A DNA stretch of 64,000 nt from Clostridiales bacterium (GCA_017649745.1 JAGCGE010000141.1:1-64000); one strand, 5' to 3'; counted from the first letter of the stretch, positions 25,294 to 32,531 are shown. Made by a program: numbers and translations. The notes: generated by a model from the letters alone, not told the origin.

Positions 25294-25644
25294 ATGGGGG
25301 TAAAAAGGGGTTCTTATCGAGGCTATAATAAGGAACGTTATGCTAACAATTACAAATCAATAGGAGATCACAAGAGAATAGCTATGCAGGAAGATACATA
25401 TTTATCTAAGAAGTTTGCAGGTAAAGACATGTATACAAAAGTAAAACACGGAACAGTAGAACATTTTATAGGAGAAGTAGTGAAAGTTCATAGACAGATT
25501 CAGTCTAATGAAAAAGAAAAGATCGTGGATGGGTTGGTTGTAGGAATCTATCCGCATTTTTTATTACTCGATTGCGGTAACTACAAAACCACAATCACCT
25601 ATGCTGACTACGAGATGGACAAAATGAGAGGTGTATATGGCTGA
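25294..25644 (+). CDS. Hypothetical protein
   Basis: The 116-residue product has a basic N-terminus rich in Arg and Tyr and a beta-rich second half. The pattern (KVKHGTVEHFIGEVVKVH) could be a small beta-barrel, but no family is recognised. AAGGAG precedes the ATG. It overlaps the next gene by eight bases. Confidence 0.55.
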   Translation: MGVKRGSYRGYNKERYANNYKSIGDHKRIAMQEDTYLSKKFAGKDMYTKVKHGTVEHFIGEVVKVHRQIQSNEKEKIVDGLVVGIYPHFLLLDCGNYKTTITYADYEMDKMRGVYG

Positions 25645-25777
25645 TATATTTTTTACTGGCTTTGCTATTCTTATACTATTTTCTGCGGCTTTATTCGCTT
25701 TTGTTGGAATGATTATTTCTGCAATTGTTGCTGTTGTAATGATTGCAAAAATGCTTAAGGAGGTATTTAAGAAATGA
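25637..25777 (+). CDS. Two-span or long single-span membrane peptide
   Basis: The 46-residue product is hydrophobic over residues 3-38, enough for one long or two short helices, with a basic tail. It is coupled at both ends (overlap with the previous gene, ATGA with the next). Function unknown. Confidence 0.5.
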   Translation: MADIFFTGFAILILFSAALFAFVGMIISAIVAVVMIAKMLKEVFKK

Positions 25778-26073
25778 ATAAATTAGTTCCTGGATCAATA
25801 GATCACCGTAAAAAGGTGGCAGAAATGTATCATCTAGATGAACAAGAGGTTTTGGATCTTCCGAAGAGAGAATTTAAGAATTTCTGTGCTGGCATCAAAC
25901 TCGGAGAGCAGGACGGAGCAAAAAAGATGCTTGCGAGTCTTGTTGATGACCCTAATATGGTTATTGATATTCTTAAAAATATGTCAGAAGAAAATCTGAA
26001 TAAGGTTCTTGATGAGTTTTGCGAATCTGTGGGAGAAGAGCATGAAGAAGAAAAAGAAGATCTTGAGACCTGA
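25774..26073 (+). CDS. Hypothetical acidic protein
   Basis: The 99-residue helical product ends in a Glu-rich tail (GEEHEEEKEDLET). Not recognised. AAGGAGG lies before the ATG. Confidence 0.55.
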   Translation: MNKLVPGSIDHRKKVAEMYHLDEQEVLDLPKREFKNFCAGIKLGEQDGAKKMLASLVDDPNMVIDILKNMSEENLNKVLDEFCESVGEEHEEEKEDLET

Positions 26074-26197
26074 TGATTGTCATGGCTGCGTTTATTATAA
26101 TGCTTATGGTGATTACTGCAATTATAAGGGTATCGTCTGTAAGTATAAGCCTCTTGAGGAAGAGTACAAAAAGAACACACCTTCTAATAGGAGGTGA
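26042..26197 (+). CDS. Small Cys-rich protein ending in a motif copy
   Basis: The ATG at 26042 overlaps the previous gene by 32 bases. The 51-residue product has four Cys in a CHGCVYYNAYGDYCNYKGIVC pattern, a likely metal site. Its last codons and stop are formed by a copy of the early cassette motif and the ribosome site of the next gene, so one stretch of DNA serves coding and regulation. Confidence 0.55.
   Translation: MKKKKKILRPDDCHGCVYYNAYGDYCNYKGIVCKYKPLEEEYKKNTPSNRR
26174..26196 (+). promoter_or_regulatory. Early cassette motif, copy 12, in SD hairpin
   Basis: AACACACCTTCTAATAGG continues into AGGTG. CACCTTC-TAATA-GGAGGTG (26178-26196) is a 7-bp stem that would hide the ribosome site in read-through RNA. 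Confidence 0.6.
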
Positions 26198-26203
26198 ACA
26201 ATT

Positions 26204-26440
26204 ATGTTAAATTTTAGCGAACTTGGAAAACTTTCAGATAACGATAGGGAGAACGTACATAGACTATATGTACTCCTGGATATTTGTCAGAAGTATAATG
26301 ACGAATTTACAGATGAGGAACGTACAGTATTAGGTGTATGCATTGGTAATCTTATCGCACTATTTGAGAGCGAAATGATGCAAGAGGCGTTAACAGCAAT
26401 AGTTGTTGACAAATTTATGGAACAAATGAAGGAGTCTTAA
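26204..26440 (+). CDS. Small helical protein
   Basis: The 78-residue product is helical and acidic and is not recognised. Its ribosome site AGGAGG lies directly at the end of motif copy 12, and a terminator overlaps its 3' end: a complete single-gene cassette. Confidence 0.6.
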   Translation: MLNFSELGKLSDNDRENVHRLYVLLDICQKYNDEFTDEERTVLGVCIGNLIALFESEMMQEALTAIVVDKFMEQMKES

Positions 26441-26459
26441 CAGGGCTCCTTTATTTTTA
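26430..26459 (+). terminator. Intrinsic terminator over a stop codon
   Basis: GGAGTC-TTAACAG-GGCTCC includes the stop; TTTATTTTT runs into motif copy 13. Confidence 0.75.
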
Positions 26460-26480
26460 CACACCTTCTAATAGGAGGTG
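26458..26480 (+). promoter_or_regulatory. Early cassette motif, copy 13, in SD hairpin
   Basis: TTACACACCTTCTAATAGG; same 7-bp SD-hiding hairpin (26462-26480) as copy 12, 284 bases downstream of it. Confidence 0.65.
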
Positions 26481-26485
26481 ATATT

Positions 26486-26620
26486 ATGAGTTACATAAAA
26501 GAGATTTATGGGAATATTCAAGCGGACATAATCGATATTATGAGAGATTATGGAATTGAAGATCCTGACATCGATATGGTTAACGACATAATTGAATGTG
26601 TAGTAGAGGAGTCCAAATAA
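26486..26620 (+). CDS. Small acidic protein, 44 residues
   Basis: AGGAGG lies before the ATG, at the end of motif copy 13. The product is helical with alternating Asp/Ile (ADIIDIMRDYGIEDPDIDM). A terminator overlaps the stop. Unknown role. Confidence 0.55.
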   Translation: MSYIKEIYGNIQADIIDIMRDYGIEDPDIDMVNDIIECVVEESK

Positions 26621-26638
26621 CAGGGCTCCTTTATTTTT
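26608..26638 (+). terminator. Intrinsic terminator
   Basis: GGAGTCC and GGGCTCC (one G-T pair, loop includes the stop) followed by TTTATTTTT; very similar to the terminator 178 bases upstream. Confidence 0.7.
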
Positions 26639-26695
26639 GCTATCGAACGTAGTGAGAAAGCGTTGAGCATAGCGAAACTGAAAGGAGTAATAGAA

Positions 26696-27133
26696 ATGAA
26701 GGTAGTAGTATCAAGAGATGAAATCAAACAAATGATATCTGAAAAGTTTGGTTTAACAGATTTCATTCTTGAGATTTCATCAGAGAATGCAGTAAAGGTT
26801 AAACCAGAGATTGTTACAACGGTTAATAACCAGAATCAAATCATTGATGTTAAGATCGAGAAATCTAACGGCGATGTTCCTGTTGAGGAGCCTAAAAAGA
26901 AGAAGTCCGATCATATTCCGACAAACACCGTAGTAGATTATGAGAAGTATGCTCTTATGATTGAGGAGTTCTTAAATTCTACAGGTACCACCATGGGTGT
27001 GGATTTAGAAGGTCTCACTCCTGCAGGAATGGAGTATAGAATTAGAACAGCGGCAAGAATGTATGGACTTAATGGTAGGTTCATACTCACAAAAAGTACG
27101 AAATACAACGAGATTTATATTTCTAAGAAGTAA
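26696..27133 (+). CDS. Hypothetical protein
   Basis: The ATG at 26696 follows GAAAGGAG. The 145-residue product has an N-terminal beta-rich half, a Lys-rich linker (PKKKKSD) and a C-terminal helical half. No family recognised. It is preceded not by a cassette motif but by the 15-base sequence GTTGAGCATAGCGAA, a near copy of which lies at 35068. Confidence 0.6.
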   Translation: MKVVVSRDEIKQMISEKFGLTDFILEISSENAVKVKPEIVTTVNNQNQIIDVKIEKSNGDVPVEEPKKKKSDHIPTNTVVDYEKYALMIEEFLNSTGTTMGVDLEGLTPAGMEYRIRTAARMYGLNGRFILTKSTKYNEIYISKK

Positions 27134-27145
27134 AGGAGGAAAGAG

Positions 27146-28042
27146 ATGATAGGACAGATTATTGAATCAATTGTTAAGCATAAGGCAGCAATAGCTCTCG
27201 GTGGAGCTATGATTGGTGTTGGTATCACTGCTGTTATGGCTAGCAGAGATGCTAAAAGTTTAGATGAAGCATTAGAAATTGCTGAATACGATAAGGATCA
27301 GGAACTCACGGATACTCAGGTTATTGAAATGTTTAAAGAGCAAGGCATTTCAGAAGAAGAAATACAGGAGTTTAAAGACTATGATGTTATTCCTGAAGAA
27401 TTTGAATATCTTACAAAGAAGGAAAAGGCAATTATATTTGCTAAGAATTACTGGAGAACAGGATTAGTAATGGCTGTAACGTTTGCTCTTATGATTTTTA
27501 GTCATGTTAGTATGGCTAAAGAGATAGCAGTAGCTACAGCAGCATTGGGAGCACTAAGTACGAAATACAAAGATCTGAAATCATATTTGAAGGAGAAGTA
27601 TCCTGAACAGTATGAAGAGATTATGAGACGTCTAAATCGAGAAAATGCCCGGAAGAAAATTTCTGAAACGGGTTTTAAAAAGGAAGAATCTTATGATGGA
27701 CGTAAGAGATACTACTTCCCTCTTTCTGATCAGATAGTGTTTATGAAACCTGAGGATATGGTCAAGGTCCAGGGATACATGTCACGTACAATCGGTACCG
27801 AGATGGAATTATATTTGAATGATATTCTCGACTACATCCATATTGAACTCGGTTATAAGGATGTTCATATCTCAGATGTTGACTATAAGTGGTCATTCCC
27901 TGAAGATTCTGTAGGAGATGTAGACTTCCCTCAGATCATGTTTGAGTATGACGATGTTCTTGATGAAGATAAGTCTTATGTAGTATGTCAGGTTGTTACA
28001 ACGAGCTATGATCCTGAAGTAATTATTAATAAGAGTGCATAA
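27146..28042 (+). CDS. Two-span membrane protein, DUF6353-like, copy A
   Basis: The 298-residue product has a membrane segment near residues 14-31 ending in MASRD, an acidic linker, a second segment near 108-127, then a long soluble part. The layout (N-terminal helix, helical linker, second helix, helical KYKDLKSYLK stretch, soluble domain with a LNDILDYI turn) is shared with the proteins at 29355 and 32537. I recall this architecture as the DUF6353 family of Clostridia phages; the match is by memory, and the function is unknown. Confidence 0.6.
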   Translation: MIGQIIESIVKHKAAIALGGAMIGVGITAVMASRDAKSLDEALEIAEYDKDQELTDTQVIEMFKEQGISEEEIQEFKDYDVIPEEFEYLTKKEKAIIFAKNYWRTGLVMAVTFALMIFSHVSMAKEIAVATAALGALSTKYKDLKSYLKEKYPEQYEEIMRRLNRENARKKISETGFKKEESYDGRKRYYFPLSDQIVFMKPEDMVKVQGYMSRTIGTEMELYLNDILDYIHIELGYKDVHISDVDYKWSFPEDSVGDVDFPQIMFEYDDVLDEDKSYVVCQVVTTSYDPEVIINKSA

Positions 28043-28043
28043 A

Positions 28044-28063
28044 TTACACAGCCTATAATAAGA
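28044..28063 (+). promoter_or_regulatory. Early cassette motif, copy 14
   Basis: TTACACAGCCTATAATAAGA starts one base after the previous stop; ATG 41 bases downstream. Confidence 0.6.
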
Positions 28064-28104
28064 AGGAACATTAACTAATAGTTTTTATTATAGGAGGTAA
28101 AACT

Positions 28105-28407
28105 ATGAGTAAAAATTTATGGAAGAAGAGTTTCGTTGAAACACATAGATTACAGAATGCGGTATTTCAAGAAAATGTTGGATATTGGTATACAGATGAC
28201 GACAAAAGACAACATTCTTTTGTAGTACATTTGTTTGATGTAGAAGACGAGAGTATTGAACAACAGGAAATGATTTATGAAGTTGATGAGACTTATATGG
28301 AATGTAGGATAAGTTTACAGACATGGTTAGATGGTAATTGTATTAGTGATGTAGATATTAATAGAGATGAAGCTGAGAGGCTTCGAGAAGAGAAAGGCTT
28401 GTGGTGA
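28105..28407 (+). CDS. Hypothetical protein
   Basis: The 100-residue soluble product is beta-rich in the first half (GYWYTDDDKRQHSFVVHLFD) and ends in a helix. Unrecognised. AGGAGG before the ATG, motif upstream and terminator at the end make it a cassette. Confidence 0.6.
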   Translation: MSKNLWKKSFVETHRLQNAVFQENVGYWYTDDDKRQHSFVVHLFDVEDESIEQQEMIYEVDETYMECRISLQTWLDGNCISDVDINRDEAERLREEKGLW

Positions 28408-28430
28408 CACAGGCCTATTCTTTTTATTTT
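28395..28430 (+). terminator. Intrinsic terminator overlapping gene end
   Basis: AGGCTTGTG-GTGA-CACAGGCCT (9 bp, one G-T pair) followed by a T-rich tract. Nearly the same hairpin is used at 17745-17766. Confidence 0.85.
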
Positions 28431-28449
28431 TATTGAAAGGAGAAACGAA

Positions 28450-28965
28450 ATGAATAAAACATCAAAGAAAATTATATTAGATGACATAAGGGGATATTTA
28501 CGTACATGGAATATTGTAGATGATAAGGTTGCTCAGGAGATGGCAGATAAGCTTATTAATAAGTATGAGGAGCAGGAACGACCAAAAAAGCAGCCTATTA
28601 GAGTATTCCTGAGTCTTCCTATGAGTGGAAGAAGTGATGAAGAGATTAAGGCTCAGATTAATGTAATGAAGGCTGAGTTTCTATTGAAGAACCCTTTTGG
28701 TAATGGTAAAGAAATTATATTTGTGCATAATTTCAGTGAAAAGGAATGCGTGACTAATACATTTGATCCATTTTTCGGTGAGCGTAAAACACCTGCGTTG
28801 TATTATCTTGGACGGGCCATCCATAAAATGACATATTGTGATGCTGTATATGTTGGCGATGGTTTTACAAAGGCACGCGGCTGTATGATTGAATACCGGA
28901 TTGCTATGGATTATCAAATACCGGTTTATCACAATGTTGAAGATCTTATAAAGGAGGTAAAGTAA
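28450..28965 (+). CDS. DUF4406 / nucleoside deoxyribosyltransferase-like protein
   Basis: The C-terminal 120 of 171 residues match the DUF4406 fold, related to nucleoside 2-deoxyribosyltransferases: the opening strand and loop VFLSLPMSGRSDEEI at residues 53-67, then an ARGCMIEYRIA segment near 140 where the family places its catalytic Glu. The N-terminal 50 residues are a charged helical extension. A role in nucleotide salvage or base exchange is possible; substrate unknown. Confidence 0.7.
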   Translation: MNKTSKKIILDDIRGYLRTWNIVDDKVAQEMADKLINKYEEQERPKKQPIRVFLSLPMSGRSDEEIKAQINVMKAEFLLKNPFGNGKEIIFVHNFSEKECVTNTFDPFFGERKTPALYYLGRAIHKMTYCDAVYVGDGFTKARGCMIEYRIAMDYQIPVYHNVEDLIKEVK

Positions 28966-29214
28966 ATGAAAATAGCAATAATAGCAAGGAGTGTTTACTG
29001 TCGCAGAATACTGGAATTCCTGAAGTTCTCCGCTGAAGGTACATATGAGTTCACTGGAACAAAGTATTACGGACATAATGAGGTGGCTGTATTTATATTC
29101 GAATCTACAGAAGAGGCAGAGGTTATCAATACCGAGATATGGATTAAGGGTAATTTCCTAAATGATGACGTTATTACTCTTAGGTTTGCGAATGATCTAC
29201 CTATGCTGGAATAA
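28966..29214 (+). CDS. Small hypothetical protein
   Basis: The 82-residue product is not recognised. The ATG directly follows the DUF4406 stop, with AAGGAGG inside the end of that gene, so the two are co-translated and may work together. Confidence 0.55.
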   Translation: MKIAIIARSVYCRRILEFLKFSAEGTYEFTGTKYYGHNEVAVFIFESTEEAEVINTEIWIKGNFLNDDVITLRFANDLPMLE

Positions 29215-29217
29215 AAA

Positions 29218-29239
29218 TTACACACCATATAATAGGAGG
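29218..29239 (+). promoter_or_regulatory. Early cassette motif, copy 15
   Basis: TTACACACCATATAATAGGA followed by GG. It precedes the tRNA-like RNA rather than a protein start. Confidence 0.65.
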
Positions 29240-29246
29240 CAATGGA

Positions 29247-29310
29247 AAATTGACTAAGGTTAGCATCCAATTCCAACGGATGTAGGGTTCGATTCCCTAT
29301 CAATGGACCA
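29247..29310 (+). ncRNA. Degenerate tRNA-like RNA
   Basis: This 64-base stretch ends in ACCA and has a perfect T arm (TAGGG-TTCGATT-CCCTA) and an anticodon-like arm (ATCCA-ATTCCAA-CGGAT, one mismatch) with U33 and anticodon TCC, which would read Gly. The acceptor stem has only five pairs (ATTGA/TCAAT), the D region is just 11 bases (CTA-AGGT-TAG), and there is almost no variable loop. Outside it ATGG/CCAT and TAGGAG/CTCCTA could extend the stem. It is not a normal tRNA; a tRNA mimic, processed spacer or decayed tRNA is possible. Confidence 0.5.
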
Positions 29311-29354
29311 TGTCTCCTAACGTTTCATTAATTATATTTGAAAGGAGAAAGGAA

Positions 29355-30185
29355 ATGTTTGAAACATTTATGCCAACAATTCTAAATGTGGGTAAAACGG
29401 CAGCAGCTTTTGCTACGAAGAACTCAAATGCATTGTTGACAGGAATAGCATTAACAACTCTAACTGGCACCGCGTTAGCAGTTGCATCAGCTGTTCCAAA
29501 AATTATTGAGGAGTTAGATAGAGAAAAATCAGATCTCGAAATCGCAAGAAATGACAACGAGAGAAAGAAAATTAAGAGAGCAGCACGATTAAAGGTCGCT
29601 AAGATCATTATCGTTCCGGCTCTTTTGTTTTTTATCTGTGGTAGCTCAATAATCGGCAATGCATATATCAATTCTAAGAAGATAGCCGCTTTGGCAGCAG
29701 CTTACGCACTATCAGAGCAAAAGATAGAGGACTTAGAAAACGCCACAAAAGAGATAGCGGGACCAAAAAAGTCGTCTCTTATAAAGCAAAAAGCGGATGA
29801 ATTAGCTGTAGAACGCTGTGAGACTAGTAAAGATGCCGTTGTAAATACCGGGCATGGCAATGATCTATTCTATAATAGGAAGTTTGACTATTTCTTTAGG
29901 TCAAATCAGGACTTTATAAATCTTGGATTTAAGAATGTGCAAACAACTCTTGATGGTACAAGCCTTATTACAGGTGAAACTCAGCGAATTAACGACCTTC
30001 ATGAGTATCTAAACCTTCCTAATGATGGAGAATTGGGATGTTTGTTCGGTTGGCATCCTGGGGATAATGTCGGAGTAACGTTAACAAGTACCGGTAAGAA
30101 GATCTGGGATGACGGAACTTCTGAATATTATACCGTAATGGACTATACTGCTAAGTATTTAGGCAAAGCAGGTCAATTAGTGTAA
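29355..30185 (+). CDS. Two-span membrane protein, DUF6353-like, copy B
   Basis: The ATG at 29355 follows AAAGGAGAAAGG. The 276-residue product has a membrane segment at about residues 23-43, a charged helical linker, a second segment at about 83-100, then AALAAAYALSEQKIEDLE, which closely parallels the family consensus I recall for DUF6353. The C-terminal domain includes INDLHEYLNLP and an LGCLFGW segment. It is the clearest of three related proteins in the window. Function unknown. Confidence 0.7.
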   Translation: MFETFMPTILNVGKTAAAFATKNSNALLTGIALTTLTGTALAVASAVPKIIEELDREKSDLEIARNDNERKKIKRAARLKVAKIIIVPALLFFICGSSIIGNAYINSKKIAALAAAYALSEQKIEDLENATKEIAGPKKSSLIKQKADELAVERCETSKDAVVNTGHGNDLFYNRKFDYFFRSNQDFINLGFKNVQTTLDGTSLITGETQRINDLHEYLNLPNDGELGCLFGWHPGDNVGVTLTSTGKKIWDDGTSEYYTVMDYTAKYLGKAGQLV

Positions 30186-30188
30186 AAA

Positions 30189-30209
30189 TTACACAGCATT
30201 AAATGTAGG
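30189..30209 (+). promoter_or_regulatory. Early cassette motif, copy 16 (weak)
   Basis: TTACACAGCATTAAATGTAGG keeps TTACAC but has a poor AT core. It lies four bases after the preceding stop and 45 bases before the next ATG. Confidence 0.4.
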
Positions 30210-30253
30210 TAATTAATTAGACGTCTATTCATATATAAGAAAGGAGAATAAAG

Positions 30254-30673
30254 ATGTCAAAGAACAGAAACAATAACAATGGAAACAACAATCAGAACAA
30301 TGTACCCAATAATGGGGTACCACAGGAGGAAGCAAATGCAGTGGATCAGAACGGTAATGTTCAGAATCCACCTGCTACAACTGCAGGGTCTGAGAAAAAG
30401 AGCTTGAAGGAGAAATGGAACGAGGCATTTGATCCGGAGACACATCCGAAGCGCTATGCTGTAAAGGAAGGCGCTAAGAAAGTAGGTAAAGCACTCGGTT
30501 GGATGGCATTAGGTGGTGTTATAGTCACTGGCGGTCTGGCAGTAGCTGCTGCAAGTCGTAAAGACGATACGGGTGATGATCTGGATGAAATGGATGAGTT
30601 AGATGATCTGGATGAGGATCTTGATGACGAAGATGTCATTGACTCTACAGCTGAAGAGGTTGAGGCTGAATAA
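30254..30673 (+). CDS. Asn-rich membrane protein of the FDxExHP pair
   Basis: The 139-residue product starts with an Asn/Gln-rich tail (residues 1-40), then FDPETHP, a membrane segment (ALGGVIVTGGLAVAAAS, about 92-108) and an Asp/Glu-rich C-terminus. The FDxExHP plus GGLA...AS(K/R) order matches the protein at 17060. The low-complexity ends suggest a flexible scaffold at the membrane. AAAGGAG precedes the ATG. Confidence 0.6.
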   Translation: MSKNRNNNNGNNNQNNVPNNGVPQEEANAVDQNGNVQNPPATTAGSEKKSLKEKWNEAFDPETHPKRYAVKEGAKKVGKALGWMALGGVIVTGGLAVAAASRKDDTGDDLDEMDELDDLDEDLDDEDVIDSTAEEVEAE

Positions 30674-30690
30674 TTATATTCTGGTAAACA

Positions 30691-30732
30691 GGGAGCTAAG
30701 TGTATAAAGCATTTAGCTTCCTCTTTTGTTTT
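30691..30732 (+). terminator. Intrinsic terminator
   Basis: GGGAGCTAAGTG and CATTTAGCTTCC form a 12-bp stem with two G-T pairs, followed by TCTTTTGTTTT. Confidence 0.85.
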
Positions 30733-30735
30733 CGC

Positions 30736-30771
30736 AAGTTCTAAAAGAACTTAAGGCATCGTCGCAGATGC
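30736..30771 (+). promoter_or_regulatory. Two small palindromes before a membrane gene
   Basis: AAGTTCT-AAA-AGAACTT (30736-30752) and GCATC-GTCGCA-GATGC (30756-30771) lie between a terminator and the next gene. They could be operator sites or RNA hairpins. Confidence 0.4.
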
Positions 30772-30798
30772 GAGTGTTTTGAAAGGAGAATTATATTT

Positions 30799-31329
30799 AT
30801 GTTTTTAAGATATGTTGGTTTAAGTATTATGAGTATCGGGGTAAGTTTTGTTGGTGTAAATATTTTAGCAACAGCGATGGTTGATCTTCCTGAGGCAATT
30901 AAGGAGGATAAGGCTTCTACAGAGAAGGTGCCGATACACAAATCTATTATTAAGGCGGCAAAGAGACGAGTTGAAAAGATCAAGAAAAATCCTAAGGAAA
31001 TGTTCTTTGGGCCTCTTAAGCAGGCTGTATTAATGATTACTGGTTTCTGTGTTGGTCATAGTGCTGGTATTGATCAGGGTATACGATATGCAGTTAGAGC
31101 TACGTTGAACAAATTTGATACGGCTATCGTAGACCATGTCCCAGAGCAATATAGAGCTGTTGTAAAAGCCATGCTTGATAAGGGAATCAAGAGAACAAAC
31201 ATCTATCATGAAGTAAAGCACGGTATGTTCAAGGATAAAACCTACGATATCGACTACAACTGGGAGAAAGCATACACCGATTTCTACGGAACCCAGGAAG
31301 ATAAAGAATTGGAGGTGAGTTGTATATGA
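30799..31329 (+). CDS. Membrane protein with two hydrophobic segments
   Basis: The 176-residue product has an N-terminal membrane segment (about residues 4-27), a basic region (KAAKRRVEKIKKNPKEM) and a second hydrophobic segment (VLMITGFCVGHSAGI, about 76-92). The C-terminal half is soluble. Not recognised. It overlaps the next gene by four bases. Confidence 0.6.
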   Translation: MFLRYVGLSIMSIGVSFVGVNILATAMVDLPEAIKEDKASTEKVPIHKSIIKAAKRRVEKIKKNPKEMFFGPLKQAVLMITGFCVGHSAGIDQGIRYAVRATLNKFDTAIVDHVPEQYRAVVKAMLDKGIKRTNIYHEVKHGMFKDKTYDIDYNWEKAYTDFYGTQEDKELEVSCI

Positions 31330-31580
31330 TAACAAGATATATATCTGCAAAGTTTATTGCTAAGGCTGGTGTTGTATTAGGCACCAGTCTTTTTAATTCA
31401 AAAATATTTTCTGCAGTAAGCAGAAAGCCGATTGAAAAGGTAGTTATGGGCTATGCCGGTGGTATTATCGGTGCTTATATCGGTGTAAGAGTTGTAAATA
31501 ACATGGATAAGATGTTGACAAAGGCGTTTGAAGTAATTGATGAGGAAGAGAAGGATGATGAGGTAAAAGTTAATGGCTAA
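31326..31580 (+). CDS. Small membrane protein
   Basis: The ATG at 31326 is chosen for its position 10 bases after GGAGG. The 84-residue product has two moderately hydrophobic segments (about residues 8-24 and 40-58, Gly-rich) and an acidic tail. Its end overlaps the next gene by eight bases. Confidence 0.55.
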   Translation: MITRYISAKFIAKAGVVLGTSLFNSKIFSAVSRKPIEKVVMGYAGGIIGAYIGVRVVNNMDKMLTKAFEVIDEEEKDDEVKVNG

Positions 31581-32193
31581 TGTAAGGATGAATTTTACAG
31601 GAAATTCTCATAAACAGCGTGAGAAGCGTGTAAAAGAACCCGTAGTCAGAGGTAAAGTATCTACAGACAAGCCTAAGAGGGGGTTCTGGGAAACTTTCTT
31701 GGAAGACGACATTGATGATATTTGGGAATATGTTAAGGAAGATGTCTTGAAACCTGCATTTAAGAATCTTATATTTGATACTTTTGCAGGTTCATTGGAA
31801 CGTGCTTTGTTCGGTAGTTCAAGCCGAAGTAGAAGAGGAGGTCGAAATGAAATTACTAATTACTCTGGCCGTTATAAATACGGCAATAACAGCAGCCGCA
31901 GAGATGATGATTCTCGCAGCGATTCTAGCGGTGATTATAAAGATATTGTCTATGAGGAAAGAGGCGACGCCGAAGAAGTCCTCAAAATCCTTAGGCAGCA
32001 GATTGAAGACTATGGGAAGGCGTCTATTGGGGACCTTTATGACGCTTCTGGCATAACTCCTCCGGATAACTATTCAAAGATGGAGAGATATGGTTGGGAT
32101 GATTTGTCAAGAGCTTCTGTAAGATTGGCTCATGGTCATCACGGTGGATATTATCTTGATCTGCCTAGAGAAAAATGTATAACAGATATTTGA
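31573..32193 (+). CDS. Conserved phage protein with Arg/Ser-rich linker
   Basis: The 206-residue product has a basic N-terminus (NSHKQREKRVKEPV), a helical FLEDDIDDIWEYVKEDVLKP segment, a flexible Arg/Ser/Asp-rich linker (about residues 82-125), and a C-terminal domain with a GDAEEVLKILRQQIEDYG helix and an LYDASGI turn. I recall homologues of this layout in many Clostridia phages, with no known function. A second frame with its own ribosome site lies within the linker region. Confidence 0.65.
   Translation: MANVRMNFTGNSHKQREKRVKEPVVRGKVSTDKPKRGFWETFLEDDIDDIWEYVKEDVLKPAFKNLIFDTFAGSLERALFGSSSRSRRGGRNEITNYSGRYKYGNNSSRRDDDSRSDSSGDYKDIVYEERGDAEEVLKILRQQIEDYGKASIGDLYDASGITPPDNYSKMERYGWDDLSRASVRLAHGHHGGYYLDLPREKCITDI
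31847..32056 (+). CDS. Possible nested gene: small membrane protein
   Basis: In another frame inside the preceding gene, AGAGGAGG lies six bases before an ATG that opens 69 codons. The product would have a long hydrophobic segment (residues 3-35) and a basic tail (RKEATPKKSSKS), like other small membrane proteins of this region. The ribosome site arises from Arg-Gly codons of the host frame, so chance is a real alternative. Confidence 0.3.
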   Translation: MKLLITLAVINTAITAAAEMMILAAILAVIIKILSMRKEATPKKSSKSLGSRLKTMGRRLLGTFMTLLA

Positions 32194-32204
32194 CGGAGGG
32201 TAAA

Positions 32205-32531
32205 ATGAGACTGTTTTTTGATGATGGAATTGATTTTAACAAAGATCTTGATGATGTTGTAAAGCGTCTTGGTAGATGGGAGAAGCCTATTGTGGTTGTT
32301 CCTACAGAAAAAGACGCTCAGAAGGCTACTGAATTATATTCTGATGGTGAATTTGCAAAAGTGAGGTTCATCTCTTATGATTATTGGCTTTCTAAGAAGT
32401 GGATTGCTGATGAAGATTACGATCACATTGACTTCTTCAGAGTTGATCAGTTCCTGATGAGCAGAAGTTATGGAGTTAAGGCAGGTTGTGCAACAGTGAG
32501 ACGCACAGTAGCAAAGAAAGAGGAGGAGTAA
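32205..32531 (+). CDS. Hypothetical protein
   Basis: The ATG at 32205 follows GGAGGG; earlier in-frame codons lie inside the previous gene. The 108-residue product looks alpha/beta (MRLFFDDGIDF start, then KPIVVVPTEKDAQKATEL) and could be a small Rossmann-like domain. Not recognised. Confidence 0.6.
   Translation: MRLFFDDGIDFNKDLDDVVKRLGRWEKPIVVVPTEKDAQKATELYSDGEFAKVRFISYDYWLSKKWIADEDYDHIDFFRVDQFLMSRSYGVKAGCATVRRTVAKKEEE

Noticed and set aside
29247..29310. Annotation as a normal tRNA-Gly
   Set aside because: D arm and variable loop are too short and the acceptor stem is mismatched at its end; reported only as tRNA-like.
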